A stretch of DNA of 64,000 nucleotides, taken from assembly GCF_008923245.1 (NCBI RefSeq), contig NZ_WBOS01000014.1:51997-115996 (forward strand). The letters are read 5' to 3'. This document shows, piece after piece, positions 26,049-34,548 of the stretch; position 1 is the stretch's first letter, and the number at the start of each line of letters is the position of its first letter. Both the position numbers and the translations under genes were made by a program. This stretch comes from Cytobacillus depressus. GTDB lineage: Bacteria > Bacillota > Bacilli > Bacillales > Cytobacillaceae. Under the pieces are notes generated by a model. It saw nothing but the letters and a program-made list of their open reading frames with translations. It did no database searches and was not told where the DNA came from.

Positions 26049-26484
26049 TAAATACTTAGTGACTCAACTTTCGTAGAATAAAATCAGGAAATAAGCCTTG
26101 ATAACTAGGAAGCCTTGAAATCCACTGCTCTAGTTAACCTTGAATTAACTTTTTTACTTTCTTATCTATTTTCTAGGTTTGTTAGTAGTACAGTTAAAAG
26201 GCTAGGAGGTGCAGTTAAGTCAACAAAAAGCACTTATCTTATTGGTGTGAAGTAGAATACTTTTAATAAAAACTTTATAAACGTCGACTCACATTTCAGT
26301 TTCTTGAATGTTTGATCGTCTTTATTGTCTTATCGATACTTCTATTGTAAGCCCCCTATCAAACAACGCACATGAACACGCAGTTAGTCCTTATATTGAT
26401 ACGTTTATCGTACCAGGAGGTGCTGCTATTTTTATTTGCGTTGTTTGAATACGGGCTTAAGAAACTCGTATGTAAGGTTTCACA
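26049..26484. other. Gene-free stretch with a terminator, probably eroded
   Basis: No convincing gene in 436 bases. Around 26350-26440 an open stretch reads PYIDTFIVPGGAAIF and then stops, with no start signal; it looks like a fragment of a membrane protein but no parent was named. A hairpin at 26282-26330 resembles the one after the YjiH-like remnant. The region separates the E3 gene from a convergent hydrolase gene. Confidence 0.5.
26282..26330 (+). terminator. Terminator-like hairpin related to the one at 6424
   Basis: An imperfect stem with CGACTCACATT on the left and AATGTTTGATCG on the right, followed by TCTTTATTG. Over about 38 bases it agrees with the 6424-6470 hairpin at roughly four of five positions. 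Confidence 0.55.
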
Positions 26485-27465
26485 TTATGCAATTGAATAC
26501 CCCCATACACCGTTCACTAACTCCTTCTTAATTCTTCCTTTCCCTTCTAAATAATCCAACTGGCCAATAATTTCTGACATAACGAGAGAAAATTGCTGCT
26601 TATATATATCTTTATAATAGGTTTGGGCAAGGTCGTTGCCGGTGGAAATACCAGACTCTATTAACGAGGCAATCTTATTTGATTTCCTTTCAATGCCTTC
26701 CAGCCTTTTATTAATTAATTGATGGGGCTCTTCAATTAGGTTTCCATGGCCTGGAAAGACGAGCTTGGATTGAAGTGCTAGACATCTTTTTAGTGAATGA
26801 ATATGGTCATTTAACGTAAACATTCGATGGCCGAATTGATCTGGTTCCACTAGGGCATTACTTGAAATATGTTCAAGTAGTAAATCTCCTGCGAAAAGCC
26901 ACCCACAGTCTCTTGCATAAAGCGCAATCTGATCTGGCGCATGCCCTGGAATATGAATTACATCGAAATTCATCCATCTGTTGTCCGTGATCTCCTTTAG
27001 ATCACACTCAATTTTATTTGATCTGTTCTTTTGTAAAGCTTGTTTTAAATAGTCTACTTGCCTAACTCCCGCTTCGCCACAGTCCATCTCATTATACAAG
27101 TTTGAAAAAAATTCTACTCTCATGTTTAAAAAATCATCATCCCTCTTTAAGCGTGGGATCGAAGCTGAATGTGCATAGACAGGAATTGGGTGTTCAGAAA
27201 TAATTCGGTTTACTAAGCCGACGTGGTCAATATGATGGTGGGTTAAAATGATTTGGGTTAAATCTTTTAAGGTCAAATTATTTTTTCCTAAGGTGTTTTG
27301 TAATGCTTCCCAACATTCTTCGGTATCAAATCCAGCATCGATTAGCGTAAGTGAATCTTCCTTCTTAAATAAAAAGAAGTTAATGCTTTTTAATGCAGAA
27401 TGGTTCGTAACCATAATAGGGAAGACTTCATAATTATGTTCTCTAAATGTAAACATTTGTCTCAC
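26485..27465 (-). CDS. MBL-fold metallohydrolase
   Basis: A 326-residue metallo-beta-lactamase-fold hydrolase. The metal site motif is HHHIDH near 75-80, followed by histidine in IPGHAPDQ, aspartate in LFAGDLLL and histidine in FPGHGN, so both zinc sites are complete. The C-terminal third is a helical wing typical of the group with a beta-lactamase-associated winged-helix domain. It would hydrolyse a thioester, ester or lactone. It is convergent to the E3 operon and divergent from the first crotonase. A second enzyme of the same type lies at 31241. The substrate is unknown. Confidence 0.88.
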   Translation of the reverse strand: MRQMFTFREHNYEVFPIMVTNHSALKSINFFLFKKEDSLTLIDAGFDTEECWEALQNTLGKNNLTLKDLTQIILTHHHIDHVGLVNRIISEHPIPVYAHSASIPRLKRDDDFLNMRVEFFSNLYNEMDCGEAGVRQVDYLKQALQKNRSNKIECDLKEITDNRWMNFDVIHIPGHAPDQIALYARDCGWLFAGDLLLEHISSNALVEPDQFGHRMFTLNDHIHSLKRCLALQSKLVFPGHGNLIEEPHQLINKRLEGIERKSNKIASLIESGISTGNDLAQTYYKDIYKQQFSLVMSEIIGQLDYLEGKGRIKKELVNGVWGYSIA

Positions 27466-27894
27466 TCCTCAAAAATTACATGTAAATTAATTATTTATTC
27501 ATCTATTTTGTGCGCCAGTTATAAAAAACATAATTTAGAACTATATAACTGTCAAACTATTTAATCTATTGTTTTTTAATCCTATTGCACCTTATGCTAA
27601 GTAAATTCCGTTAAATGCCCGTACTTAGAAGTTTCATATGAAATAAATAAACATCGTTAGCCCATTATTGGCTATCTATACTTGGAAGGTATCATTGCGA
27701 TTTTTTTACGTTCGTTCAAAAATGATGAAATGATTAGAAAAAGGGAGAGAATATTAGTAAATGGAAGTATTCCATTTGTTTTCCTCACTAAAATGGCGAA
27801 TTTTAATGTTTGATAATAGTGGGAATATTTTATATATTATGTATTAACAACGAAAGATTCAATTTCGTAATATCATATCCGGGAGGTTTTTATT
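27466..27894 (+). promoter_or_regulatory. Promoter region of the first crotonase gene
   Basis: A 429-base divergent region without genes. A good promoter, TTGATA (27810-27815), 17 bases, TATATT (27833-27838), points to the crotonase gene. Twelve bases past the -10 lies the inverted repeat ACGAAA-N7-TTTCGT (27850-27868), a candidate operator near the transcription start. Nothing else was recognised in the upstream 340 bases. Confidence 0.65.
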
Positions 27895-28689
27895 TTGACA
27901 ACAGCACTTGAAACAAAATCGCTAACGTTAGTAAAAAAGGATGGTGTTGCAGAGGTTCACATCCACGTCAATAAGACGAACGCTTATGATTTGGACTATT
28001 ACAAAGAATTAAATGCGGCAATTGATAATATTCGGTTTGATAGTGACATTAAAGCTGTCGTCTTAATGAGTGATATGCCGAGGTTCTTCTCAGCGGGTGC
28101 TAATATTAATTTTCTAAAAGCGGCAGATCCGAAGTTTAAAACTCAATTTTGCTTATTCTGTAATGAAACTTTGGATAAAATCGCGCGTTCACCACAGATT
28201 TGGATTGCCTGTTTGGAAGGACATACAGTAGGTGGCGGATTAGAAATGGCATTAGCTTGTGACCTTCGTTTCATGGGTGACCAAGCTGGTAAAATCGGTC
28301 TTCCTGAAATTACTCTTGGTGTATTAGCAGGTACAGGTGGTACGCAGCGTCTAGCACGTCAAGTTGGTCACTCCAAGGCTTTAGATTTAAACTTAACGGG
28401 TGAAACACTTTCTCCACAAGAAGCATTAGACATCAAATTAGTTGACCGCGTATTCCCTCAAGAAGAGACAAGAGCAAAAACTTTAGAATATGCCCAAAAA
28501 ATTGCTAGCAGTGCAACATATGCTGCATCAAATATTAAACTCTCAATCATGAATGGAAAAGAAATGCCGTTGAACGTAGCGATTCGATATGAAGGCGAAC
28601 TTCAAAATCTTTTATTCCGCTCTCAAGATGCTCAAGAAGGATTAAGTGCATTCATTGAGAAGCGTGAAGCTAACTGGTCAGGTAATTAA
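27895..28689 (+). CDS. Crotonase-family enoyl-CoA hydratase/isomerase, copy 1
   Basis: A 264-residue crotonase. The oxyanion-hole segment is RFFSAGANI, the two acidic positions that act in hydratases are both present (GGGLE and GLPE), and GTGGTQRLARQVG follows. It starts at TTG 27895 behind GGGAGGT. It is about 89 percent identical in protein to the gene at 37998, with most changes at the ends and a nearly invariant core. Its place at the edge of a Paa/benzoate cluster suggests work on a CoA-bound ring product or on beta-oxidation of the ring-opened chain. Which of the two is not decided by the sequence. Confidence 0.9.
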   Translation: MTTALETKSLTLVKKDGVAEVHIHVNKTNAYDLDYYKELNAAIDNIRFDSDIKAVVLMSDMPRFFSAGANINFLKAADPKFKTQFCLFCNETLDKIARSPQIWIACLEGHTVGGGLEMALACDLRFMGDQAGKIGLPEITLGVLAGTGGTQRLARQVGHSKALDLNLTGETLSPQEALDIKLVDRVFPQEETRAKTLEYAQKIASSATYAASNIKLSIMNGKEMPLNVAIRYEGELQNLLFRSQDAQEGLSAFIEKREANWSGN

Positions 28690-28697
28690 TAAGAAAG

Positions 28698-28734
28698 AAA
28701 TGGCGATATCGGCTATCGATATCGCCATTTTAAA
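28698..28734 (+). terminator. Terminator after crotonase copy 1
   Basis: A perfect 14-base stem (28698-28711, 28717-28730) with a five-base loop, rich in G and C at the base and ending in ATTTTAAAC. Confidence 0.85.
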
Positions 28735-28838
28735 CAACATGACTAGCTAGGGTAGGATGAGGTGTTATGTATATTGAAATGAGTAAGCTGACATTCTTGC
28801 TATAAATTTTAGGATAGAAAAGAAATTAGGTGTAAAAG

Positions 28839-29288
28839 ATGAGATCAAATGAAATCGAAATACTTGTTAACTGGGGAGATACAGATAAAGCAGGAATCGT
28901 TTATTATCCAAACTATTTTAAGTGGTTTGATATTGCTGGGCATCAGTTCTTTCGAAGCTGCAACTTATCACCACAATCATTGGAATTTGAACGAAATATT
29001 ATTCTTCCGCTCCTAGATGTTAGGTGTTCATTTGAGAAGCCATTATTATATGATGATTTGATCACCATTCATACAGAAGTAGAGGAGATTCGTCAAAAAA
29101 CGATTAAGCTGCGGCATCAAGTGTTTAAAGGGGAAATACGCACTGGTTTTGGATATGAGCTAAGAGGCTGGGTAAAACAAACTCCTGATGGAATAAAGGC
29201 TGTTGTAATCCCTGAAGAGGTCAAAGAAATACTAAGAGAAAATGTTCATACAAACGAAAAGAGCGCAAGATCTAGGTTTAATGCATAA
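28839..29288 (+). CDS. Hot-dog acyl-CoA thioesterase, 4-hydroxybenzoyl-CoA thioesterase type
   Basis: A 149-residue single hot-dog domain. The active-site segment WGDTDKAGIVYYPNY (12-26) matches the Pseudomonas 4-hydroxybenzoyl-CoA thioesterase pattern GDCDPAGIVWYPNY, with Asp16 at the position of its catalytic aspartate; similarity by eye continues downstream (for example YDDLITIHTEVEEIR). It hydrolyses acyl-CoA thioesters, most likely aromatic ones, either to release product or to free CoA trapped in dead-end esters. It stands alone with AGGTG before the ATG, between the crotonase and paaX. A general YbgC-type role cannot be excluded. Confidence 0.87.
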   Translation: MRSNEIEILVNWGDTDKAGIVYYPNYFKWFDIAGHQFFRSCNLSPQSLEFERNIILPLLDVRCSFEKPLLYDDLITIHTEVEEIRQKTIKLRHQVFKGEIRTGFGYELRGWVKQTPDGIKAVVIPEEVKEILRENVHTNEKSARSRFNA

Positions 29289-29345
29289 TATTTCACAATC
29301 CTATATAATGAAAATATTGTAAGCACATTTATTTAATGACAACGG

Positions 29346-30236
29346 ATGGTGAAATCAGTGAAACCAAGGTCTTTAATGTTCACATTATATGGAGAGTATA
29401 TCCAACATTACGGAGGAGAAATCTGGGTTGGCAGTTTAATTCAGTTAATGAACCAATTCGGTGTTTCAGAATCTTCTGTACGGGGAGCCATCTTACGAAT
29501 GGTGCAGAGTCATTTACTTCAAGTAAGAAAAATAGGGAATAAAAGCTATTATTCTGTTACTCCACAAGGAGGCAGAAGAGTAGATGATGGAGTTAAAAGG
29601 GTATATGCAGCCCCTAGCCAGACATGGGATGGTGAGTGGAGAATTTTGATGTATTCCTTTCCGGAAGAAAAGCGGGATTTAAGAAATGAAATTCGGAAAG
29701 AATTGAATTGGACGGGGTTTGGTATGATTTCAAACAGCACATGGGTAAGTCCTAACCCCTTGGAAAAACAAGTTCTCGACATGATTACTACTTATAAAAT
29801 AGAAGATTATACAATGCTATTTAGTTCATCAACGATCGTTTCCCACGATGATCAAAGTGTGATTGACAAGGGATGGGATTTAGGGAAAATAGCTGATGAA
29901 TATGGTATATTCATTGATAAATATTCGCCGAAATTTGACGAGTTACGGGAAAAAGCATTGAATAATTCGTTAACAGATTTAGAGTGTTATATAGAACGAA
30001 CACAAATTGTACACGAATATCGAAAATTCCTTTTTCAAGATCCCGGATTTCCAAGAGATTTACTTCCTAAAAACTGGCCAGGTATGAAAGCAAGAGAATT
30101 ATTTTGGAATATTCATCAATTAGTATCTATTCCTGCTGTTCGCTTTTTTGAATCAGTATTTGAACCCGCCCCAGATAAAGAAATTCAACCTGAACGTCAT
30201 AAAGCGATTAATCCTTTTCAAGAGGTTTATGTATAA
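29346..30236 (+). CDS. paaX: PaaX-family transcriptional repressor
   Basis: A 296-residue member of the PaaX family: an N-terminal winged helix (about 1-75, SLMFTLYGEYIQHYGGEIWV then SESSVRGAILRM as recognition helix), a central PaaX domain beginning TWDGEWRILMYSFPE, and a C-terminal helical domain. PaaX represses phenylacetate genes until phenylacetyl-CoA binds. Here the natural inducer could be another aryl-CoA because the cluster carries benzoate genes. The ribosome site is weak. No operator matching the E. coli consensus was found by eye before paaA. Confidence 0.9.
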   Translation: MVKSVKPRSLMFTLYGEYIQHYGGEIWVGSLIQLMNQFGVSESSVRGAILRMVQSHLLQVRKIGNKSYYSVTPQGGRRVDDGVKRVYAAPSQTWDGEWRILMYSFPEEKRDLRNEIRKELNWTGFGMISNSTWVSPNPLEKQVLDMITTYKIEDYTMLFSSSTIVSHDDQSVIDKGWDLGKIADEYGIFIDKYSPKFDELREKALNNSLTDLECYIERTQIVHEYRKFLFQDPGFPRDLLPKNWPGMKARELFWNIHQLVSIPAVRFFESVFEPAPDKEIQPERHKAINPFQEVYV

Positions 30237-30245
30237 TAGTTTATT

Positions 30246-30316
30246 GCCCTTTATTTCTGCTAATATAATCCTTGATTTTCAGAGATGTTGAAGGAACAAA
30301 GGGCTTTTGATTTTTA
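30246..30316 (+). terminator. Weak terminator after paaX
   Basis: GCCCTTT (30246-30252) can pair with AAAGGGC (30298-30304) across a long loop, followed by TTTTGATTTTT. Confidence 0.4.
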
Positions 30317-30387
30317 AACAGTTATCATCAAACAAAAAAAGAATACGTTTATAAAAAACTGAAAATTTAGATTATAATGGAGGAGCT

Positions 30388-31164
30388 ATGAAAAAAATAG
30401 AATTACTAAGAAAAGATCAATTGGCATTTATCATTATTAATCGCCCGGAACAATTGAATTGTTTTGATTACGAATCGCTTGTTCAATTAGAAGAAATCGC
30501 AGATGAAATAAAGTTAGACAAAAGTATCCGTGCAGTTATAGTAACTGGCGCAGGAGAAAGAGCATTTAGTGCTGGGGCCGATTTAAAGGAAAGACGAACT
30601 CTAAATGAACAAGAAGTACGCCGCAATGTTAACAAAATTCGCAGTGTATTTAATATGATTGAAGAGCTTCCACAGCCGACGATCGCTGCCATTAATGGTT
30701 ATGCACTTGGTGGGGGCTTTGAGCTCGCCTTAGTTTGTGATTTTCGAATTTCTGTTGAAGAAGCGCAAATGGGATTGACGGAAGTAAGCTGGGCGATTAT
30801 ACCTGGAGCCGGTGGAACCCAGCGATTAAGCCGCTTAATTGGAACTTCAAAAGCAAAGGAATTAATCCTCACTGCAAGAAAAATCACGGCAAAAGAGGCC
30901 ATGGATATGGGTATTCTAAATAAAGTAGTTGGTCGTGACCAGTTAATCAATGCCGCTGAAGAACTGGCAGGAGAAATGATGAAAAATGGTCCTATGGCAG
31001 TTACTCAAGCAAAATATGCAATTAATTATGGAAGTAATGCTGATTTGCAAACAGGGCTGGCGATTGAATCAAAAGCATATGAAGTTATTATTCCTACAAA
31101 AGATAGAATAGAAGCTTTAGTAGCATTTAATGAAAAACGCCCACCGCAGTTTAAGGGTGAGTAG
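30388..31164 (+). CDS. Enoyl-CoA hydratase (PaaF-like)
   Basis: A 258-residue crotonase-fold hydratase with the complete set of family marks: RAFSAGADL for the oxyanion hole, GGGFE and GLTE carrying the two catalytic glutamates, and PGAGGTQRLSRLIG. It is clearly distinct from the two paralogues at 27895 and 37998. In the Paa or benzoyl-CoA pathway it would hydrate the unsaturated dicarboxyl-CoA produced after ring opening, before 3-hydroxyacyl-CoA dehydrogenase acts. GGAGG precedes the ATG. It runs directly into the MBL hydrolase gene. Confidence 0.88.
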   Translation: MKKIELLRKDQLAFIIINRPEQLNCFDYESLVQLEEIADEIKLDKSIRAVIVTGAGERAFSAGADLKERRTLNEQEVRRNVNKIRSVFNMIEELPQPTIAAINGYALGGGFELALVCDFRISVEEAQMGLTEVSWAIIPGAGGTQRLSRLIGTSKAKELILTARKITAKEAMDMGILNKVVGRDQLINAAEELAGEMMKNGPMAVTQAKYAINYGSNADLQTGLAIESKAYEVIIPTKDRIEALVAFNEKRPPQFKGE

Positions 31165-31240
31165 TCCACACTATTCAATATATCAATGGTTTCTTGAGAA
31201 AAACACGAACAAGTCTGAACATATTCGTAGGAGGAGAAAA

Positions 31241-32194
31241 ATGACCATAGAGAAAATAGCTTTAAATGGTTATCGTATTGGTATTCCTATTCCTTTTCCG
31301 ATGAAATTTATATATTGCTATCTATATAAAAATACGGATCATTATGTCTTAATTGATGTGGGATTCAACTATGATAAAGCAAAAGTTGCGTGGGAAGAGG
31401 CATTTAAGGAGTTAAACATTGACCCTAAAGAAATTAAGACAATTTATTTAACACATTTTCATCCGGATCATTCAGGGCTATCTGGCTGGATGCAGCAATT
31501 AACTGATGCAGATGTTTATATGCATGAAATAGATTTGCATATGCTAGAAAGAGTCTGGGGAGAAAATAGTACGCAAACGAAGAATGTGGAGGAAATGAAT
31601 CTAATCCATGGTGTACCCCACCAATTAAGTAAAGATATTTCAAGTCATATGGATCTTATCATTGACAATGTGCTTCCCCTTCCTAATGTGAAGCCAATTT
31701 CTGGCGAAGTTGAGTTTGGGAACCGGATTTGGGAGGTGATTCATACTCCTGGGCACAGCAATGGCCATATTTGTTTTTACCAAAAGGACGAAAAGCTATT
31801 AATAGCAGGTGATCATATTCTTGATAAGATCACACCGAATATTAGTTTTTGGCCTGGAGCGAGCCAAACACCGTTACATGATTATATTGATTCACTACAT
31901 AAAATAAGGTCACTGCAAGTGGAAAGAGCTTTACCGGGGCATGGGATTGTAATTGAAAATGTAAATGAGCGCATTAGTGAATTAATTCATCACCATGAGC
32001 AGCGTTTAGCGGAAATGGAGGATCTTGCCCAAGGACGGTCAGCATACCAAATTGCTGAAGATATTTTTGCTCATAAGGAGCTATCTGCTCACCAATGGCG
32101 CTTTGCGATCGCTGAGACAATTGCTCACTTAGAGTATTTAACACAAGAAAACCGAATCAAAAGAGTAAACTCTAGCCCAGTTGTTTATAAATAA
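31241..32194 (+). CDS. MBL-fold metallohydrolase
   Basis: A 317-residue metallo-beta-lactamase-fold hydrolase. The zinc motif is HFHPDH, with further ligands in HTPGHSNGH, IAGDHIL and LPGHGIV, and a C-terminal winged-helix extension. ATG 31241 is chosen because TAGGAGGAG lies just before it; the frame is open further upstream into the hydratase gene but without a ribosome site. It belongs to the same group as the protein at 26485. It might hydrolyse an aryl-CoA thioester or a lactone that arises from a ring epoxide; this is a guess from context. Confidence 0.88.
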   Translation: MTIEKIALNGYRIGIPIPFPMKFIYCYLYKNTDHYVLIDVGFNYDKAKVAWEEAFKELNIDPKEIKTIYLTHFHPDHSGLSGWMQQLTDADVYMHEIDLHMLERVWGENSTQTKNVEEMNLIHGVPHQLSKDISSHMDLIIDNVLPLPNVKPISGEVEFGNRIWEVIHTPGHSNGHICFYQKDEKLLIAGDHILDKITPNISFWPGASQTPLHDYIDSLHKIRSLQVERALPGHGIVIENVNERISELIHHHEQRLAEMEDLAQGRSAYQIAEDIFAHKELSAHQWRFAIAETIAHLEYLTQENRIKRVNSSPVVYK

Positions 32195-32200
32195 TAAATC

Positions 32201-32240
32201 AAAAAAGACACCTTTACATTTAATAGGTGTCTTTTTTGTT
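32201..32240. terminator. Strong bidirectional-type terminator
   Basis: A stem of about 13 bases with A-run and T-run arms (32201-32213, 32225-32237) around a short loop. It separates the hydratase/hydrolase pair from the paa epoxidase operon. Confidence 0.9.
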
Positions 32241-32339
32241 GTTGCATTTGAATTTCCAAAAATGCATTAGACCGGAACATACCAAACTAAATAATATACA
32301 TAAATTAAATGTTCGTTTAAAAAACATAATAAGATCGCT

Positions 32340-32368
32340 TGACAGATATTTCAGAATATTTTATATTA
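32340..32368 (+). promoter_or_regulatory. Promoter of the paa epoxidase operon
   Basis: TTGACA (32340-32345), 17 bases, TATATT (32363-32368): a near-consensus sigma-A promoter 50 bases before paaA. It closely resembles the promoter before the first crotonase gene in both boxes and spacing, so a repressor is expected to control it. Confidence 0.8.
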
Positions 32369-32417
32369 CTTAATATAGACGATAAATATAAAAACGTAAT
32401 AAAAGGAGATGTAATCC

Positions 32418-33356
32418 ATGAGTCAAGCTGAAGTTTTATTGGAAAAGGTTCAAAACGGATTTATGGTAGAACAAATCGAGGACATGAATGAAGAGTACTT
32501 AAAAGCTTTAGCTCAAACACTAGTTATAGTAGGTGATACGGAACTTTTAAGTGTTCCTCCACTTTTAACGGTATATGATGAAGCACCTAATCTAAATTAT
32601 AAGATTACTGCTTTAGCGGTTATGCAAGATGAAATTGGGCATGCCCACATTGCCTATCGTTTATTAGAAGAACTAGGAGAAGACGTTGACGAGCTATTAT
32701 ATAACCGGCCAGCCAACCGCTGGAAAAATCCATATGCTTTTGATTTTAAACTTGATAATTGGTTTGAGCTTGGTGTCTTTAATGGATTATTTGACCGAGC
32801 AGGATATACGCTACTTGGTGATGCTTATGAACACACATCATATGGTCCTTGGAAACGAGCACTAGTGAAAGTAGATAAAGAAGAATTGTTCCACTTGCGA
32901 AACGGTGAAATTATTATGAAAGCCGGAATGAAAAATCCTGAAACCGCTAAGCAAGTTCAAAAGGCTGTTGATTGGATGTTTTTGATGTCATTAGAGTTTT
33001 TTGGAGTAGCAGACGGGCTGAAAAGTCGTTCGGCTCAGCTTGATTATAAATTAAAAGGCAGCACGAATGATGAGCTTAGACAAAAATGGTTATCAACTGC
33101 AGTGCCATTTTGTGAATCAATTGGGGTGAAAGTTCCGGCTCATTTTGATGAAGAAAGCGGTAAGTATGTGATTGATGTACCATTCCCATGTAAATTTGAC
33201 GTTGAAAATAAAAAATGGTTGTATGACCAGCCAGATACTTGGGAAGGTGTCATTGCACGATTTAAAAAGCGGGGGCCTTATAACAATGAATTCGTCAATC
33301 GCATTCAAAAGGGAGCGAAAGAGTTTGAGGCAATGAGAGCAGAGGAGGTAAGTTAA
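32418..33356 (+). CDS. paaA: Aryl-CoA (phenylacetyl-CoA) epoxidase catalytic subunit PaaA
   Basis: A 312-residue ferritin-like di-iron protein of the PaaA family. Candidate iron ligands are visible at Glu42, Glu72 and His75 (DEIGH), and in the second pair of helices near Glu156 and His159 (EELFH). With PaaC it forms the core that inserts one oxygen atom into the aromatic ring of an aryl-CoA thioester to give an epoxide. In other bacteria the substrate is phenylacetyl-CoA. In this window there is no phenylacetate-CoA ligase but there is a benzoate-CoA ligase, so benzoyl-CoA is a real alternative. AAAGGAG precedes the ATG. Confidence 0.94.
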   Translation: MSQAEVLLEKVQNGFMVEQIEDMNEEYLKALAQTLVIVGDTELLSVPPLLTVYDEAPNLNYKITALAVMQDEIGHAHIAYRLLEELGEDVDELLYNRPANRWKNPYAFDFKLDNWFELGVFNGLFDRAGYTLLGDAYEHTSYGPWKRALVKVDKEELFHLRNGEIIMKAGMKNPETAKQVQKAVDWMFLMSLEFFGVADGLKSRSAQLDYKLKGSTNDELRQKWLSTAVPFCESIGVKVPAHFDEESGKYVIDVPFPCKFDVENKKWLYDQPDTWEGVIARFKKRGPYNNEFVNRIQKGAKEFEAMRAEEVS

Positions 33357-33358
33357 AC

Positions 33359-33688
33359 ATGGTTGAACAAGTGATCGAATTTGAAACGAAAAAATATTGG
33401 GATGCATTAAAAGAAGTATCAGACCCGGAGTTTCCAATCAGTGTTGTAGATATGGGCTTAATCTATGACATTAAAAAAGAAGAAAACAAACTGGAAGTAC
33501 AGATGACATATACTTCTACAGGCTGTGCTTGTATGGAATGGATTGAAAATGATATCAGAAATCGGCTCCTTAAAGAGGAAGAGATTACTGATGTAGATAT
33601 TCAAGTCGTTTGGGATCCTCCATGGACAGTAAATAATTTAAGTGAGGAAGGCAAAAAGAAATTAAAACACTGGGGGGTAAGCTCATGA
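33359..33688 (+). CDS. paaD: DUF59/MIP18-type protein, N-terminal half of PaaD
   Basis: A 109-residue protein with only the DUF59 fold: YWDALKEVSDPEFPISVVDMG at the start and the cysteine loop STGCACMEW near 55-62. It corresponds to the first domain of PaaD, which helps mature the epoxidase iron site. The zinc-ribbon second domain of the usual PaaD of about 165 residues is missing here and is encoded separately at 34541. It sits two bases after paaA and overlaps paaB by four. Confidence 0.88.
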   Translation: MVEQVIEFETKKYWDALKEVSDPEFPISVVDMGLIYDIKKEENKLEVQMTYTSTGCACMEWIENDIRNRLLKEEEITDVDIQVVWDPPWTVNNLSEEGKKKLKHWGVSS

Positions 33689-33918
33689 TAAAAATAGATG
33701 ATCAGAATATTGAATACCTTCTGTTTACACGAATCAAAAGAGGAGACGATTTAAAACAGGTCGGTTCATTTAAAGCAACGAATAATGAATTGGCAAAGTT
33801 ATACGCTCAATATATCTATGACGAAGAGGATTGGGTAGAAATGCAAATTGTACCAAAATCATCAGTAATTACAGTCCGGCTTCCGGAAGCATTGTTTACA
33901 GAGCGAGGTGTGGTCTAA
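33685..33918 (+). CDS. paaB: Aryl-CoA epoxidase small subunit PaaB
   Basis: A 77-residue protein of the PaaB family, somewhat shorter than the 95-residue E. coli form. It shows the fold's opening YLLFTRIKRGDDLKQVGSF and the acidic-tryptophan segment YDEEDWVEMQIV. PaaB bridges PaaA-PaaC dimers in the epoxidase. It overlaps the DUF59 gene by four bases and abuts paaC (stop TAA at 33916, ATG at 33919). Confidence 0.9.
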   Translation: MIKIDDQNIEYLLFTRIKRGDDLKQVGSFKATNNELAKLYAQYIYDEEDWVEMQIVPKSSVITVRLPEALFTERGVV

Positions 33919-34548
33919 ATGGCAATTACAAAGTTGATAGAAATTGCAGAAACAATTGCTGACAATAAATTTATTTTAGGAGACCGTTTAGTTGAGGTTG
34001 GAATTAGTGGCCCGAACTTAGAGGCAACACTCTCATCAATTGCTATGGCACAAGCAGAGCTTGGCCATGCCAGACTTATTTACAGATGGGCATTTGATTT
34101 GAAAGGAATAAATAGCAGTAAAGTAGATATTAAAAATCAAACAGGTAAGGCTTTTTCAAATGCAGTAGAAGTCGATAATTGGATCTCTTTAATTGCCGCG
34201 CTTTATACAGTAAGTGTTGCTGCGGAGTTAGTCATTACAGCTATCTTGGAAGCAGATCATCCGCAAATCTCACCTCCTTTTAGCAAGATGCTAAAAGAAC
34301 AAAACGAGCATCTAGTCTACTCGAAAATTTGGTGTGAGCAACTGTTAATTGAAAAGGGTTCAATTCCCGGTAGATTTAGAACAGCTCTTGATAAAGCTTC
34401 ACGAGAAGCAAAAAAGTGGCTAGAAACCATTGAAAATGACAAGTTATTAATTACTGAAAATATCATTATTGAAAATACAAACCTTACAAAAAAGTTTAAT
34501 CATACATTGAAGGAATTAATAGCGGATGGGGTTGCAGCAAATGCATAA
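33919..34548 (+). CDS. paaC: Aryl-CoA epoxidase structural subunit PaaC
   Basis: A 209-residue ferritin-like protein of the PaaC family, partner of PaaA. It has the segment MAQAELGHARLIYRWA and a central helix with EADHPQISPPF. In E. coli PaaC lacks a functional metal site and supports PaaA and substrate binding; the same is assumed here. It is about 40 residues shorter than E. coli PaaC, mostly at the C-terminus. It overlaps the small zinc-ribbon gene by eight bases. Confidence 0.9.
   Translation: MAITKLIEIAETIADNKFILGDRLVEVGISGPNLEATLSSIAMAQAELGHARLIYRWAFDLKGINSSKVDIKNQTGKAFSNAVEVDNWISLIAALYTVSVAAELVITAILEADHPQISPPFSKMLKEQNEHLVYSKIWCEQLLIEKGSIPGRFRTALDKASREAKKWLETIENDKLLITENIIIENTNLTKKFNHTLKELIADGVAANA

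Noticed and set aside
26372..26554. Possible small + strand membrane peptide
   Set aside because: It overlaps the 3' end of the convergent MBL hydrolase gene, has no good ribosome site, and its hydrophobic part looks like a relic.
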